Below the pieces are notes generated by a model that had not been told where the DNA came from, did no database searches, and saw nothing but the letters and a program-made list of their open reading frames with translations. Shown here piece after piece: positions 1 through 8,624 of a DNA stretch of 64,000 nucleotides. This stretch comes from Drosophila miranda (Eukaryota > Arthropoda > Insecta > Diptera > Drosophilidae): assembly GCF_003369915.1 (NCBI RefSeq), contig NW_022881654.1, positions 1 through 64,000 on the forward strand, read 5' to 3'. A program made the position numbers and the translations under genes. Position 1 is the stretch's first letter; each line of letters begins with the position of its first letter.

Positions 1-737
1 CTTCTTTGTGCTATCGTCGAAGATGCGTATCTTTGTGGAGTCATCGGTGGAGAGGAGGTCGCACAGCTCCTCGTTGTACAGCTCCAGGTAGGAGATGCGC
101 ATCGTAAACTCAACTTCCATCATGCGGAGTTCGTCGAAAAGGTGACTCAAGGCACGCGGTATGATGCCCACATCAGAGTCCTACAAAAGGGCCAAAGACA
201 AAAGACAGGTAGAGCAGCAATTAACGTTTGAACCGCCTCCCTCGTCCGATTCTAGGAATTAGAAAACTGGTTCCCCTCTACTCACATCTTCCCAAGAGGA
301 CTTCAACTCCGCGGTCTCATTCCCCACCATCGTGTGCGTCTTGCCAGTACCCGTCTGTCCGTACGCGAACACCGTGCAATTGTAGCCGCTTAGCACCTCT
401 TCGATCAGGGGCGACACCACCACCGCATAGACATCGCATTGCTTGGACTCGAGGCCGAAGCTCCGATCAAACGTAAACTTCTTCGTCAACTTCGAGTCGA
501 GGGTGTGGCGTGTGAGGATCTCGCGTGGATTGAGCACATCCACAACCTCTGCATACAACCGTATGCATCGCTCGCGTGCATTCAGCGGCCTGCAGGGATG
601 GAAATCGTACTTATTGGGCGATCTACTACCCGTAGATGGGGCACTCACCTAACGCGCACATAGACCTGAATGTTTTGATTCGATTTGCGTGCCTGCTGCT
701 GCTGAAGTTGCAGGCGTACGTTGTTCGATGTGTCCAT
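1..737 (-). pseudogene. Klp61F: Kinesin-5 (Klp61F-like) 5' fragment, antisense copy cut by window edge
   Basis: Kinesin-5 motors are homotetramers that slide antiparallel spindle microtubules. Three exons are visible on the minus strand: exon 1 at 649-737 (ATG at 735-737, Q-rich start then QNIQVYVRVR), intron 590-648, exon 2 at 286-589, intron 181-285, exon 3 from 180 to beyond the left edge. Introns have GTGAGT donors and CAG/TAG acceptors, and exon phases join cleanly (89 + 304 nt). Exon 2 contains the P-loop [10 protein letters not shown], and exon 3 opens with [15 protein letters not shown]. Exon 2 reads CIRLYAEVV and SFGLESK, whereas the plus-arm copies read CIRSAEVV and SFGPESK. By analogy with units 2 and 3 this is the right arm of an inverted pair whose left arm lies outside the window. 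Identity as kinesin-5 is secure. The symbol rests on recalled similarity to D. melanogaster Klp61F. Confidence 0.88.
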
Positions 738-899
738 TTTACAGCACAAAACTCAAAATTCACTTTTTAGCGCGTAAAAATGATGCCACCTAAAATATGG
801 TGTGAAACTTTTGTTTCCAGCACTTGGAAATGTACACGATTACTCTTTTCAACTTTGTGACAGCTAAATAAAGCCTTAAAAGACCTTAAAATCCGACTG

Positions 900-978
900 G
901 GGCAAGGTGACAACGATTTCTATGCCATCGTCGGCATCCCGCTGCTGCTCATCTGCCTGTCCAACATTGGGGATGTGA
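900..978 (+). pseudogene. Two-pore K+ channel (K2P) exon scrap
   Basis: Plus-strand frame reads GQGDNDFYAIVGIPLLLICL followed by SNIGDV. This matches the conserved stretch after the first pore loop of K2P leak channels (FYAxxGIPLxLxxLSNIGD). It begins and ends abruptly and lies about 160 bp upstream of the antisense kinesin ATG, pointing the other way. The same exon occurs on the minus strand at 18570-18670 with M in place of the first extra L. It is a passenger from the gene next to Klp61F, too short to function. Confidence 0.7.
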
Positions 979-1430
979 TTTTTTGATTTGTAAACTTGCT
1001 CAGGGCACTTAGTGTGACCCTGAAGCGTACTTTATTAATGTTCTTATTACTAGGTGCAACATATAACATTATTTATGGAAACATTACAATTTTTTTTAAC
1101 ATTTAGGTATTTTTTTTTTTATTTTACGGTAACATTGATAATAACAGACAGAAAAAATACTAGACAGTTATCGATTATTGCTGCTTGTAAACAAAAGTTA
1201 AGTTAAGTCTAAGTCTAAGCTATGTCTTTTTTCTGACTTAGGCATAAAAAATTTTGTGACGCCGCTCCTGGAACCCTCATCCAGTGCGAAACGGAGGCTT
1301 GGACGACAGGGAGACCTCCAAGCATCGGCAACGCAAGCGCGGCATCGTCTCGTCCCTCCTTCCTGGCCGAATCCAGCCGATGCCACTCTAAGACGAACGG
1401 CGACGCATATGCTTCTTTCTGTGAATGATA
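979..1430. other. AT-rich spacer, nothing recognised
   Basis: Contains T-runs and short AT-rich stretches between the K2P scrap and the splice-module array. Short ORFs on both strands overlap each other and resemble no family I know. The segment is repeated at 21312-21770 and 41626-42083 with small indels. Confidence 0.5.
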
Positions 1431-1639
1431 TGAAACTCCTGGCTGATTTTAATATTATTTTATTTTCAGGTTTATGTTTTGTAGGTTTGGCGATCAAGCG
1501 TCAGGAATCCAGTTAGGTAATTTGTGTTGTTATATTTATTGGATTTTTAACCTTTGTTTTGACTGATTTTAATTATTTTCTATTTACAGGTTCGATTGGT
1601 CCATTGGAGGTTTGCGTTGAGTTTGGTAAGTAAGTCTAT
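1431..1639 (+). repeat. Micro-exon/intron-like module array, left part
   Basis: Two intron-like segments end in polypyrimidine-CAG (TTATTTTCAG, CTATTTACAG) and are followed by short exon-like pieces with GTAATT or GTAAGT donors. The piece after the second acceptor (TTCGATTGGTCCATTGG core) is related to the modules at 3606 and 3778. The array is interrupted at 1640 by a Harbinger element and resumes at 3389. Confidence 0.55.
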
Positions 1640-2039
1640 CAGGCAGGCTCCGTTTTTCATTTACTTTTGCGGATTACGTTTTCAGCCAAAACGTTTCGTT
1701 TTCGTTTTAAGGTGCTCCAGTTTTCACATATTTTTTTTTATTGATATGTTTCTTTTTTCATCGTTTCTGGCAAACAAAAACAGCTGACCTGGCTGCTTTG
1801 TAAAAATACAGCGTGATTAAAAATGCCTTTTATTTTTTCAATTGCTTGTTTTGAAGCAAAACGATTGCAGAAATTACGTGATCTAAGAAGATCTAGACAT
1901 CTTAGATGCAACACTTGTGTATTTAACATGTCTGACGAACTGTGAGTAAACAGCATGCGTATTGAAAATTAAATTGCTAATGGTTAAGCTTTCAGATTTG
2001 TGAAGTCATTTCGGATCGACAAAAAAAACTTTCAAAATG

Positions 2040-2578
2040 ATTTTGGAGAAAAGTTCAACCCCATTAAGGTGTTACCAGGAAGTTATCTCCCTCTACGCAA
2101 TTGCTTCAGTAATGTGATATCTCGCCACTGGCTGCTACCAGTGGGCAGTTGCCAAAGACCACCATAATAAACATTGGACGCAGTACATTTTGGAAAGATT
2201 CTTCACAAACTTATTCCGTTGATGGACAATCATATGAATATTTCTATCGGAACTTTAAATTGCCTCGAATTGGTGCCTGTGTGGATGGAACTCACATCAG
2301 AATACTAAAGCCTGTACAAAACCACTCCGTGTTCTATAATAGGAAATGATTTTATAGCATGAATGCCATGGTGGTGTGTAACTCACAACATGGAGATAAT
2401 TGCTATTGATGCCACGCACCCTGGTTCGTGCCATGACTCCATCATTTGGAATCACTCCCCTGCTAGGGAATATTGCCACATATATATTGCTAGTGGCCAC
2501 ATAGCTTGGCCACTTCCTCCTCCAATTCCCAAGCGATTGCTGAGCGAAGGGCCCTCCACCTGTAGCTCGAGTTTCTGA
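2040..2578 (+). pseudogene. Harbinger transposase (DDE nuclease) fragment
   Basis: Conserved nuclease blocks are readable: IGACVDGTHIRI (first catalytic D), then YNRK, a TGA stop at 2347-2349, then FYSMNAMVVC and DATHPGSCHDSIIWN (second catalytic region). The C-terminal part with the last acidic residue is missing because the sequence runs directly into the Myb/SANT gene. Copy 1 has an extra base near 2386 (AACTCACAAC for AACTACAAC) that copies 2 and 3 lack. The TGA stop is shared by all three copies, so the protein was dead before amplification. Confidence 0.8.
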
Positions 2579-2805
2579 TTTGTTTTTCGCCATCTTCTTG
2601 CGGATGTTTGTTTTCCAATCTGCCCAAACCTGAAATTGTAGAATTGAATATAGTAGTGTGCTACCTTTTGTTGTGCAACACATACCTTTTTTCCAACCCA
2701 ATGCGTCCTTGATTGGCAGCCCAACAGCATTGAGAGCGCCGCAAAGCTCTGTCCGGGTTGTCTTTCATAAAACCCACCAGGATTTCATCTTGATTTATGC
2801 TTTCC
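2490..2805 (-). pseudogene. Harbinger Myb/SANT-like DNA-binding protein, frameshifted
   Basis: Two exons are visible. The upstream exon (2686 to about 2805) encodes FMKDNP, then after a small deletion that shifts frame, ELCGALNAVGLPIKDALGWKK. A short intron (2630-2685, GTATG donor, TTTCAG acceptor) joins it to VWADWKTNIRKKMAKNK, TGGGP and LGELEEEVAKLCGH, ending at a TAG (2490-2492). The LN-G-P / WKKVWADWK / TGGGP / LEE pattern is typical of the Myb/SANT-like protein that helps the Harbinger transposase reach the nucleus and the element ends. The 3' end overlaps the transposase remnant on the other strand. Confidence 0.75.
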
Positions 2806-3388
2806 CCTGGATATAAAGAACAAAGCGGTAATTTTGAAATAAAAAATTAATTTGCTGCACTTATGTACATTTTGAAGTCCGAACTAAATTGGGCGGGAAA
2901 CAGCTGTGCTCACCCAGATGTTCTGTTAAGCGCATGTTACAAGCACAGTCTGAGCTGTTACATGCACATTTGTGCTGTTTATACGCAAAAATTTATTACT
3001 TGCCAACGTTCCGATAACCAAATCGGAATGCGTCAGCTGCTTACACCAAAACGAAATTTGTTGTTGCTGTGGCCAATTTTGTCCGAACCAAATTTGAGGT
3101 TGGTTTAAAATAAAATTATTTATAAAGAAAGCACAAGTTAAATTACCCTGATATAGGTATCAAGTTTATGTTAATGCATCAATAAGTCATCTATTTTTTT
3201 CCTTTTGCAATTAAGGTTCGTTTTGTTGTATAAAAAAGCCGTTTACTTTTCATTTCGTCAACGAAAATGTTTTTCGTTTTGAAAACGAAGAAATCTTGCG
3301 GAATGGGAAAAAGAGAGCCCCAATTTATGTGATTTCAAAAGTAAATCGGAAAACTTTTGTGAAAGTGAAAAACGGAGCCTGGCTGTAT

Positions 3389-4125
3389 ATGTGCTTTTCC
3401 TTTGGTTAATTTTAGCTGCATTTTATTTGAAGGCTTAATTAATTTATTTAGAGGTTTGTGTTGAATTTGGTAAGTCAGTTTATTTCTGTTTTGGCTGTTT
3501 TTGATTGTATTTTATTTGCAGGTTTTGATTGGTTTGTTTGGAAGGTAGCGTAGTAAGTGAATTAATTTGTGTTTTGACTGATTATTGAATGTATTCTATT
3601 TGCAGGTTCAATTGGTTTATTTGGAGGTTTGCGTTGTGTTTGGTAAGCGAGTCTATTTCTGTTTTGGCTGATTTTGATTGTATTCCATTTGCAGGTTTTG
3701 GTTGGTTTGTTTGGAAGCTAGCGTGGTAAGTAAATTAATTTGTGTTTTGACTGATTTTAATTGTATTTTATTTGCAGGTTCAATTGGTTTATTTGGAGGT
3801 TTGCGTTGTGTTTGGTAAGCGAGTCTATTTCTGTTTTGGCTGATTTTGATTGTATTCCATTTGCAGGTTTTGATTGGTTTGTTTGGAAGCTAGCGTGGTA
3901 AGTAAATTAATTTGTGTTTTGACTGATTTTAATTGTATTTTATTTGCAGGTTCAATTGGTTTATTTGGAGGTGTGCGTTGAATTTGGTGAGCGAGTTTAT
4001 TTCTGTTTTGGCTAATTTTGATTGTATTTTATTTGCAGGTTTTGATTGGTTTGCTTGGAGGTGATTTGGTAAGCGGTTTAAGTTATGTTTTGGCTGCTTT
4101 TAATAAGTTTTATTTGTAGGCTTAT
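3389..4125 (+). repeat. Tandem micro-exon/intron-like array, right part
   Basis: Alternating modules: exon-like pieces of 31 nt (start GTTTTGATTGGTTTGTTTGG) and 37 nt (start GTTCAATTGGTTTATTTGG) separated by intron-like pieces of about 52 bp. Each intron has a GTAAG(T/C) or GTGAGC donor and TTTGCAG acceptor. Readable introns include 3470-3521, 3553-3605 and 3643-3694. The two-module period is about 173 bp. Exon lengths (31 + 37) do not keep a reading frame, so if spliced the product would be non-coding. The last acceptor (TTTGTAG) precedes a plus ORF at 4085-4339. Confidence 0.75.
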
Positions 4126-4329
4126 ATTTTCTGGATTTGGTGATAATGTGTCCATTTTTGCTGTGCCATTGGACCAAGTCTTAACCATTCGGCTGGAAGA
4201 CGCCTTCCTCTTCATCCCCTCTGTGGTCTGGCACTATAATTCTTTGTATACCCAATGGTTGGCCCCTGATTCTTTTAAGTATTGTTTCCCTAGTGTATTT
4301 CCCCTTAGCATACATTTTTCTGTACACGT

Positions 4330-4917
4330 TTATTTGTAGTTCGCAGAATCTGTACGGGTTTTAGCCTTTTCCAGTCTTTCCTGTTCTTCATTTTCTAACC
4401 TCAGCAGAGTAGGAAGTCCTTTCCTCAGGATGGGTACATACTTCTCTACTATAACTTTGCGCTCAGCTTCGTAATAGTATCGAGTCGGATCCAGATCTGG
4501 ATTTGGTTGTTCCTGACGTTGTCCATTACTACGCGGGAGGATAAACTTCCGGAGTTGATTGTCATATCTGTGGCGGCTAGATTTCAATCTATTAGGGACA
4601 TGGGGGTTGGTCAGCAGTCTGGCCACTTCGGAGTTTGAGTGATCCACGAGTGAGTTAGTCGCTAGCTTTCTCGTAAACCTCCTGTCGTTTCTTGTGTATC
4701 TTGTGGCCCTAACTGCCCTCCTCACTAGTATTCTCTTTTTTGGTTTGTGATGTGCACGGGAACAAAAGTTTGTCAAGGATAGTAATGGGTGTGGTGGAGG
4801 AAGGGCGGCACGGCACGGCACGGCACACAACAGACACCACAAAAAGAACAGGGCAACACAGAAAAACGTCAATGGCGACACGGCAAAGAACAACGAAAAT
4901 GCGACACGAAACGGCAC
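4330..4917 (-). CDS. Unidentified basic ORF (195 codons)
   Basis: Open in copy 1 for 195 codons. The N-terminal 35 or so residues are hydrophobic and cysteine-rich (FFAVSPLTFFCVALFF), then a very basic region (KPKKRILVRRAVRATRYTRN), then a charged C-terminus (RLENEEQERLEKAKT). I do not recognise a family. A plus-strand ORF (4085-4339, ending HFSVHVYL) overlaps its 3' end. Between copies 1 and 3 the five clear amino-acid changes (R to C, Y to S, Q to I, T to A, I to R) show no excess of silent changes, which argues against coding constraint. It could be a gag-like remnant of the surrounding element or chance. Confidence 0.25.
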   Translation of the reverse strand: MPFRVAFSLFFAVSPLTFFCVALFFLWCLLCAVPCRAALPPPHPLLSLTNFCSRAHHKPKKRILVRRAVRATRYTRNDRRFTRKLATNSLVDHSNSEVARLLTNPHVPNRLKSSRHRYDNQLRKFILPRSNGQRQEQPNPDLDPTRYYYEAERKVIVEKYVPILRKGLPTLLRLENEEQERLEKAKTRTDSANYK

Positions 4918-5507
4918 GAAACGGTTATAGCACGTCCGACGATCGCGACCTCTCGAGCGGGTGGACGAGATGAGAGTGGCGGACGAGGTTCATGGTGGTA
5001 CTCTCACATGTCCACCAACTCTCACACTCTCCCCCCACTCGGGAGACTCGGTCGCCGATCGTCATTTACCGGTGCTCTCACCCCCGGTTCCACTTTCACT
5101 CACCCCAATACTGAGTGAGATGAAAGTAGTCCGAGGGCAGCAGCACCGATAAGTAGGCAATGGAGAATTGGAATGGCCGTTTGTTATAGTGGCTGTCTGT
5201 GTTGTCGTTGCTTAATGGCTAGTGTCTTATGTTCTTTGGCTCTGTGTATTTGCTGCTCTGTTGTTGGGGGATGGGATGGAAAGGGAAGGGGGAAATTTGC
5301 CTGCTCCCGTATAACCACCCGGATACTTTCAACTTCCGGATGTTACGATCCGGGCGCGTGACGCTCCGAAGAGTCGATGGCTTTGTTGGGGCATTTGGCA
5401 GAGTGGCGTAGATTGGCAGTGTTCATTTTGTTCCTGCTCAACCGCATTTGGTCTTTTGTTGCTTTGAAGTGGGTAGGGAAATGGCTGGGCGTAATTGCCG
5501 AATTTGC
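4918..5507. other. Non-coding flank with CTCTCAC cluster
   Basis: Immediately upstream (minus sense) of the 4330-4917 ORF. It holds several CTCTCAC/CACTCTC motifs at about 5000-5100 and a (CGGCA)n run at about 4803-4826 just inside the ORF. Copy 3 differs by shorter CGGCA repeats, a 28-bp insertion near 45831 and an 8-bp insertion near 45960. A promoter role is possible but untested. Confidence 0.3.
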
Positions 5508-5615
5508 GACCGATAGCACACTGGCATTGAGAAATGCATTTTAAATTTGAATTGGCTTTTTGGTGTGCTATCGGTCAGAGTCTGGTATTTGCGTGGTATT
5601 TTTGGTAATACCACG
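5508..5615. other. Two adjacent perfect stem-loops
   Basis: Stem 1: GACCGATAGCACAC (5508-5521) pairs perfectly with GTGTGCTATCGGTC (5563-5576) around a 41-nt loop. Stem 2: CGTGGTATT (5592-5600) pairs with AATACCACG (5607-5615) around a 6-nt loop. Both are present in all copies; copy 3 has one change in stem 1 that still allows a G-U pair. Confidence 0.75.
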
Positions 5616-6092
5616 TGTCAAGGGGAATTATGGGAATGGCAGATAGGTTGGGAAGAAGAGTAAGTAGGTAATAAAACTAATTAGAAACTACGAAAAATAT
5701 ACAATTAACTACAGAAAAACTACATTAATTTACAAAAATTTATTCCTAATATCACAGGCTAGCAACTAAAACTATGGACAAACTATCTACGGACATGCAA
5801 AAACTACAGAAACAACAGGATTGACATCTACAACAAATACATTGATGCAGACAAGGTAAAATAAACGATAATTGACATACATTTACAACATATAAACATA
5901 TTAATTATATTTATTTTATTTCTAACAGGAGGACAAACAACAACGGAGCACCGGCGGGCATAACAAACGCAATGCGAACATTACGCTGTATACCGGCCGG
6001 CTCTGTTGTCCCCCTGTGTGCTGTTTATTGGCTGGCTGGATGTGTGTATTGGCGTGCATCGTGGGCAAAGGTGTTCATTGACGAGCGGCTCT

Positions 6093-8379
6093 GGTCCGGC
6101 CGCCCACGTTGCATCTGTCAGGTGGAGATGGCGCCTCCAATCGAGTGGCACTGGTCCGGCCACCCGAGATGCGATCGTGGAATGGAGTGGCATTGACATC
6201 GGTGTGTGATGCCAACGAATCATGATATTGGCCGCATCCAAGTGGCGAACTGGTCCGGCCACCAGGATGCGTTGTCGATTTTGTTGTTGTTGGCCGCATC
6301 CGAGTGGCTGCTGGTCCGGCCACCCAGGATGCGTTGTCAGTTGGATTGGCCTGGCCTCCTCGGCCACGTTCGTCGTCGGACTGTAATGGCGTTTTGAGTG
6401 GCTGCTGGTCCGGCCACCCAGATGAGGAGGTGTTTGTTTTGGCTTTGATTTTAATTTATGTTTATTTGCAGGTACTGTCGGCGTTTGGATGTTATTTGTG
6501 GCGACCCTTGTCTGGTTGGTGTTGGAGTAAAACAGCAGGTGAGTATTTTGTGTATTGGCTGTCTGCTTCTCCCTCCTGTTTCTTCTTCTTTTGCAGGATT
6601 TGCTGGCGTCCGGCGGCTCAACACTGGGCCATCCCGCCCTCACATAATTGGCATGAGAGACGGGCACGACCCAGTGGAGCGGCAACAGGCGCCAGCATCT
6701 TCGTCGTCGTTGTAAATGGCAGCTTCTGGTTTGGAGTGGCGTGACGTCATTGTGATGGTCGTATTGACGTCTTTTTCCTTTGTTGCAGTGGCTGGCCTCT
6801 GGACTTCTGTTGGAATTGACGGTAGTGCTGCTGATGAGGCTTCCAAATTTCCAAATTTTCCAAAGGGAAAAAGAGAGAGACAAAATATTCGGCACTTTGA
6901 CGGAGGGACTAAACCTCAGACACGTCTCGACTCCACAACGTTCACGACACGACTTTCCATTTGGTGTCAAGTGTGTGTGTGTGTGTGTGGTGTGAGTCAA
7001 GAAAGTGAAGTGGGGCCACGCACAAAAGTATGCTGTCTCTTCCTTGTAATTCTCCCTAACTTAAAATTTGATTTGCAATCCCCTGTGAGTTCGTCAACTT
7101 GATGTTTTGTTGGCTGTAATGCGGTATAGGGTCTTCAGTCCCCTCTACTACCCTTGCCGCCTGCTGAGGACAAACGACTAGGAATGTAGCATGTAAATGT
7201 GGGCGGGCAGTTTATAGGGGGCGTAGTTGTGTAATGCGAAGACTAGCATTTTTGGCTCAATTTAGGCCGTAGTGGTGGTGTGGCGGCAACTGGTGCTGAT
7301 TTGAAAGTCGATTTGAAACCGATAATCAATTGTCAGCACCGTTGCCGCCGAAGATTTATCACAGATTGTAATAATTTTGTAGTGGGGTGTCGGAGAACCG
7401 CACTAATTACGAAAATAACAATGGGGTGTGAAGAAGGGGTTAAAGAAATGAGATCGAAAATTCAGAAAGTGCAGTGTTGCAACACGTAGTCAATTGAGGA
7501 ATAGATAAAGAGAAAAGGTAAACAATGCAGGTGCTTTGCGTGGAAAATAAGAGGAAATACACTAAATAAAAAGAGACAAGCACTTGCAGAAATAACAATA
7601 CAGATAAGTAGTAGACTGGAGTGAAGACGACGGAAAAACAGGTAATAAAAGAGATACTACACTGGAACAAAGACGAGACAAAACAGGTACAATTGATTTA
7701 CGTTTACAATATTACAATAAACATAACAATTTAAAATAATGTCTATATCTTTTTCTATAATTACAGGGAAGACAAGAAACAGCGGAGCATCGGCCGGCAT
7801 AGCAAAACACAATGCTTGTAAAGACATTGCGTTGCATACCGGCCGACCCCGTCGTCCCCCCTGGTCGTCGAAATTGTCGTCATCCGAAGTCGTCAGAAGT
7901 AGGTGCAATTAGCACCTCGTCGTCGTTGTGGCTGTGGCTGCCCTCTTGGAGAACCAGTGGCACTGGTCCGGCCACCAGCTGGGATCCAGGAGTAGACGGC
8001 ACACATATTACTGTGGCGACACGGGTCCGGCCACCAAAGTGAATTGGATGTGAGTGTGTGTGTGCGTCGGCAATTGTGGCCCTAATGTAGAGCGAGTGGC
8101 ACTGGTCCGGCCACCAGCTGTGGGCAATGGCGGTCAACGACACACCTACTCGAACGGCACAGGTCCGGCCGCCCAAGTATAATGGATATTTGTGTGTGTG
8201 TGTCTGAATGGCTGGCGGTAAGTATTTTGAGAGCCCTTTTTAATCGTATGTGTGGCTGATGGATTTTTTCCTTTTCCAGGACCATAGGGCACTCTGAATG
8301 CCATGGCACTGGATCCGGCACAACTAAGGACGATGGCGGACACGACACACATAACTCGAACGGCACAGGTCCGGCCGCC
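6093..8379 (+). repeat. Dispersed cluster of GGTCCGGCCRCC motifs
   Basis: Ten full matches to GGTCCGGCC(A/G)CC on one strand at 6093, 6153, 6252, 6313, 6407, 7965, 8024, 8104, 8162 and 8368, plus degenerate ones near 8312 and 8460. They are usually preceded by CT or CA and sit 50-100 bp apart in two groups. The flanks are only partly similar (CCACCAGGATGCG, CCACCAGCTGG), so the conserved core stands out against its surroundings. Possible binding sites. Confidence 0.7.
6868..8050. repeat. Block B: repeated UTR-like segment of the ORF1 element
   Basis: Starts with AAAAAGAGAGAGACAAAATA and runs through a GT microsatellite and two intron-like stretches to the TG-rich site at about 8050. The same block occurs once per unit here and, in copy 3, a second time at 51518-52550 directly upstream of ORF1. 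A third partial copy lies at 56587-57187. The first bases also occur at the 5' boundary of ORF1 in units 1 and 2 (11472, 31795), where gypsy sequence replaces the rest. Confidence 0.75.
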
Positions 8380-8624
8380 CAAGTGTAATGGGTGTTTGTG
8401 TGTGTGTGTCTGTTTTTGGCTATTCTAGCAATCACCAACGCACTGCATTCGATTTGAATTTGTCCGGCCGTATGATTTTGCAAGTGTGTATGGCAGCATT
8501 TTTATTCGTTTATGTTTTATTTAATGGCTTTGAGGGCGGCAGCGTCCGTTGTTCATTTTTGTTGTGGCATGCGAGTGATATGCATTTGTCATTTAATCCA
8601 ATGCAGTGGCAGAGATGTGTCCAA

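Larger units (their letters stand above)
1640..3385. mobile_element. PIF/Harbinger DNA transposon, defective
   Basis: The ends form terminal inverted repeats. The left end is CAGGCAGGCTCCGTTTTTCA, and the right end reads the same inverted apart from a few mismatches (AACGGAGCCTGGCTG at 3371-3385). A 3-bp TAT flanks both sides (1637-1639 and 3386-3388), fitting the short target duplication of this superfamily. Inside are the two expected proteins on opposite strands: a DDE nuclease remnant (plus) and a Myb/SANT-like partner (minus). Both are broken. The element sits inside the micro-exon array, so it inserted after that array existed and before the 20-kb amplification. Confidence 0.88.

Noticed and set aside
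1256..1516. Overlapping ORFs on both strands near 1200-1520 (and 21604-21844, 41917-42157)
   Set aside because: No recognisable domain; the plus frame crosses an evident intron-like acceptor and the lengths change between units with single-base indels.
3389..4125. CRISPR-like or satellite interpretation of the regularly spaced repeats
   Set aside because: Eukaryotic context, and the alternating units are themselves splice-site bounded with two exon types. Neither a CRISPR array nor a simple satellite fits.
5981..7000. Long minus-strand ORF (339 codons), also at 26299-27255 and 46565-47485
   Set aside because: Composition is low-complexity, it runs opposite to intron-like signals and through the GGTCCGGCC repeats, and its N- and C-termini change between units. 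Openness seems due to GC-rich repeats.
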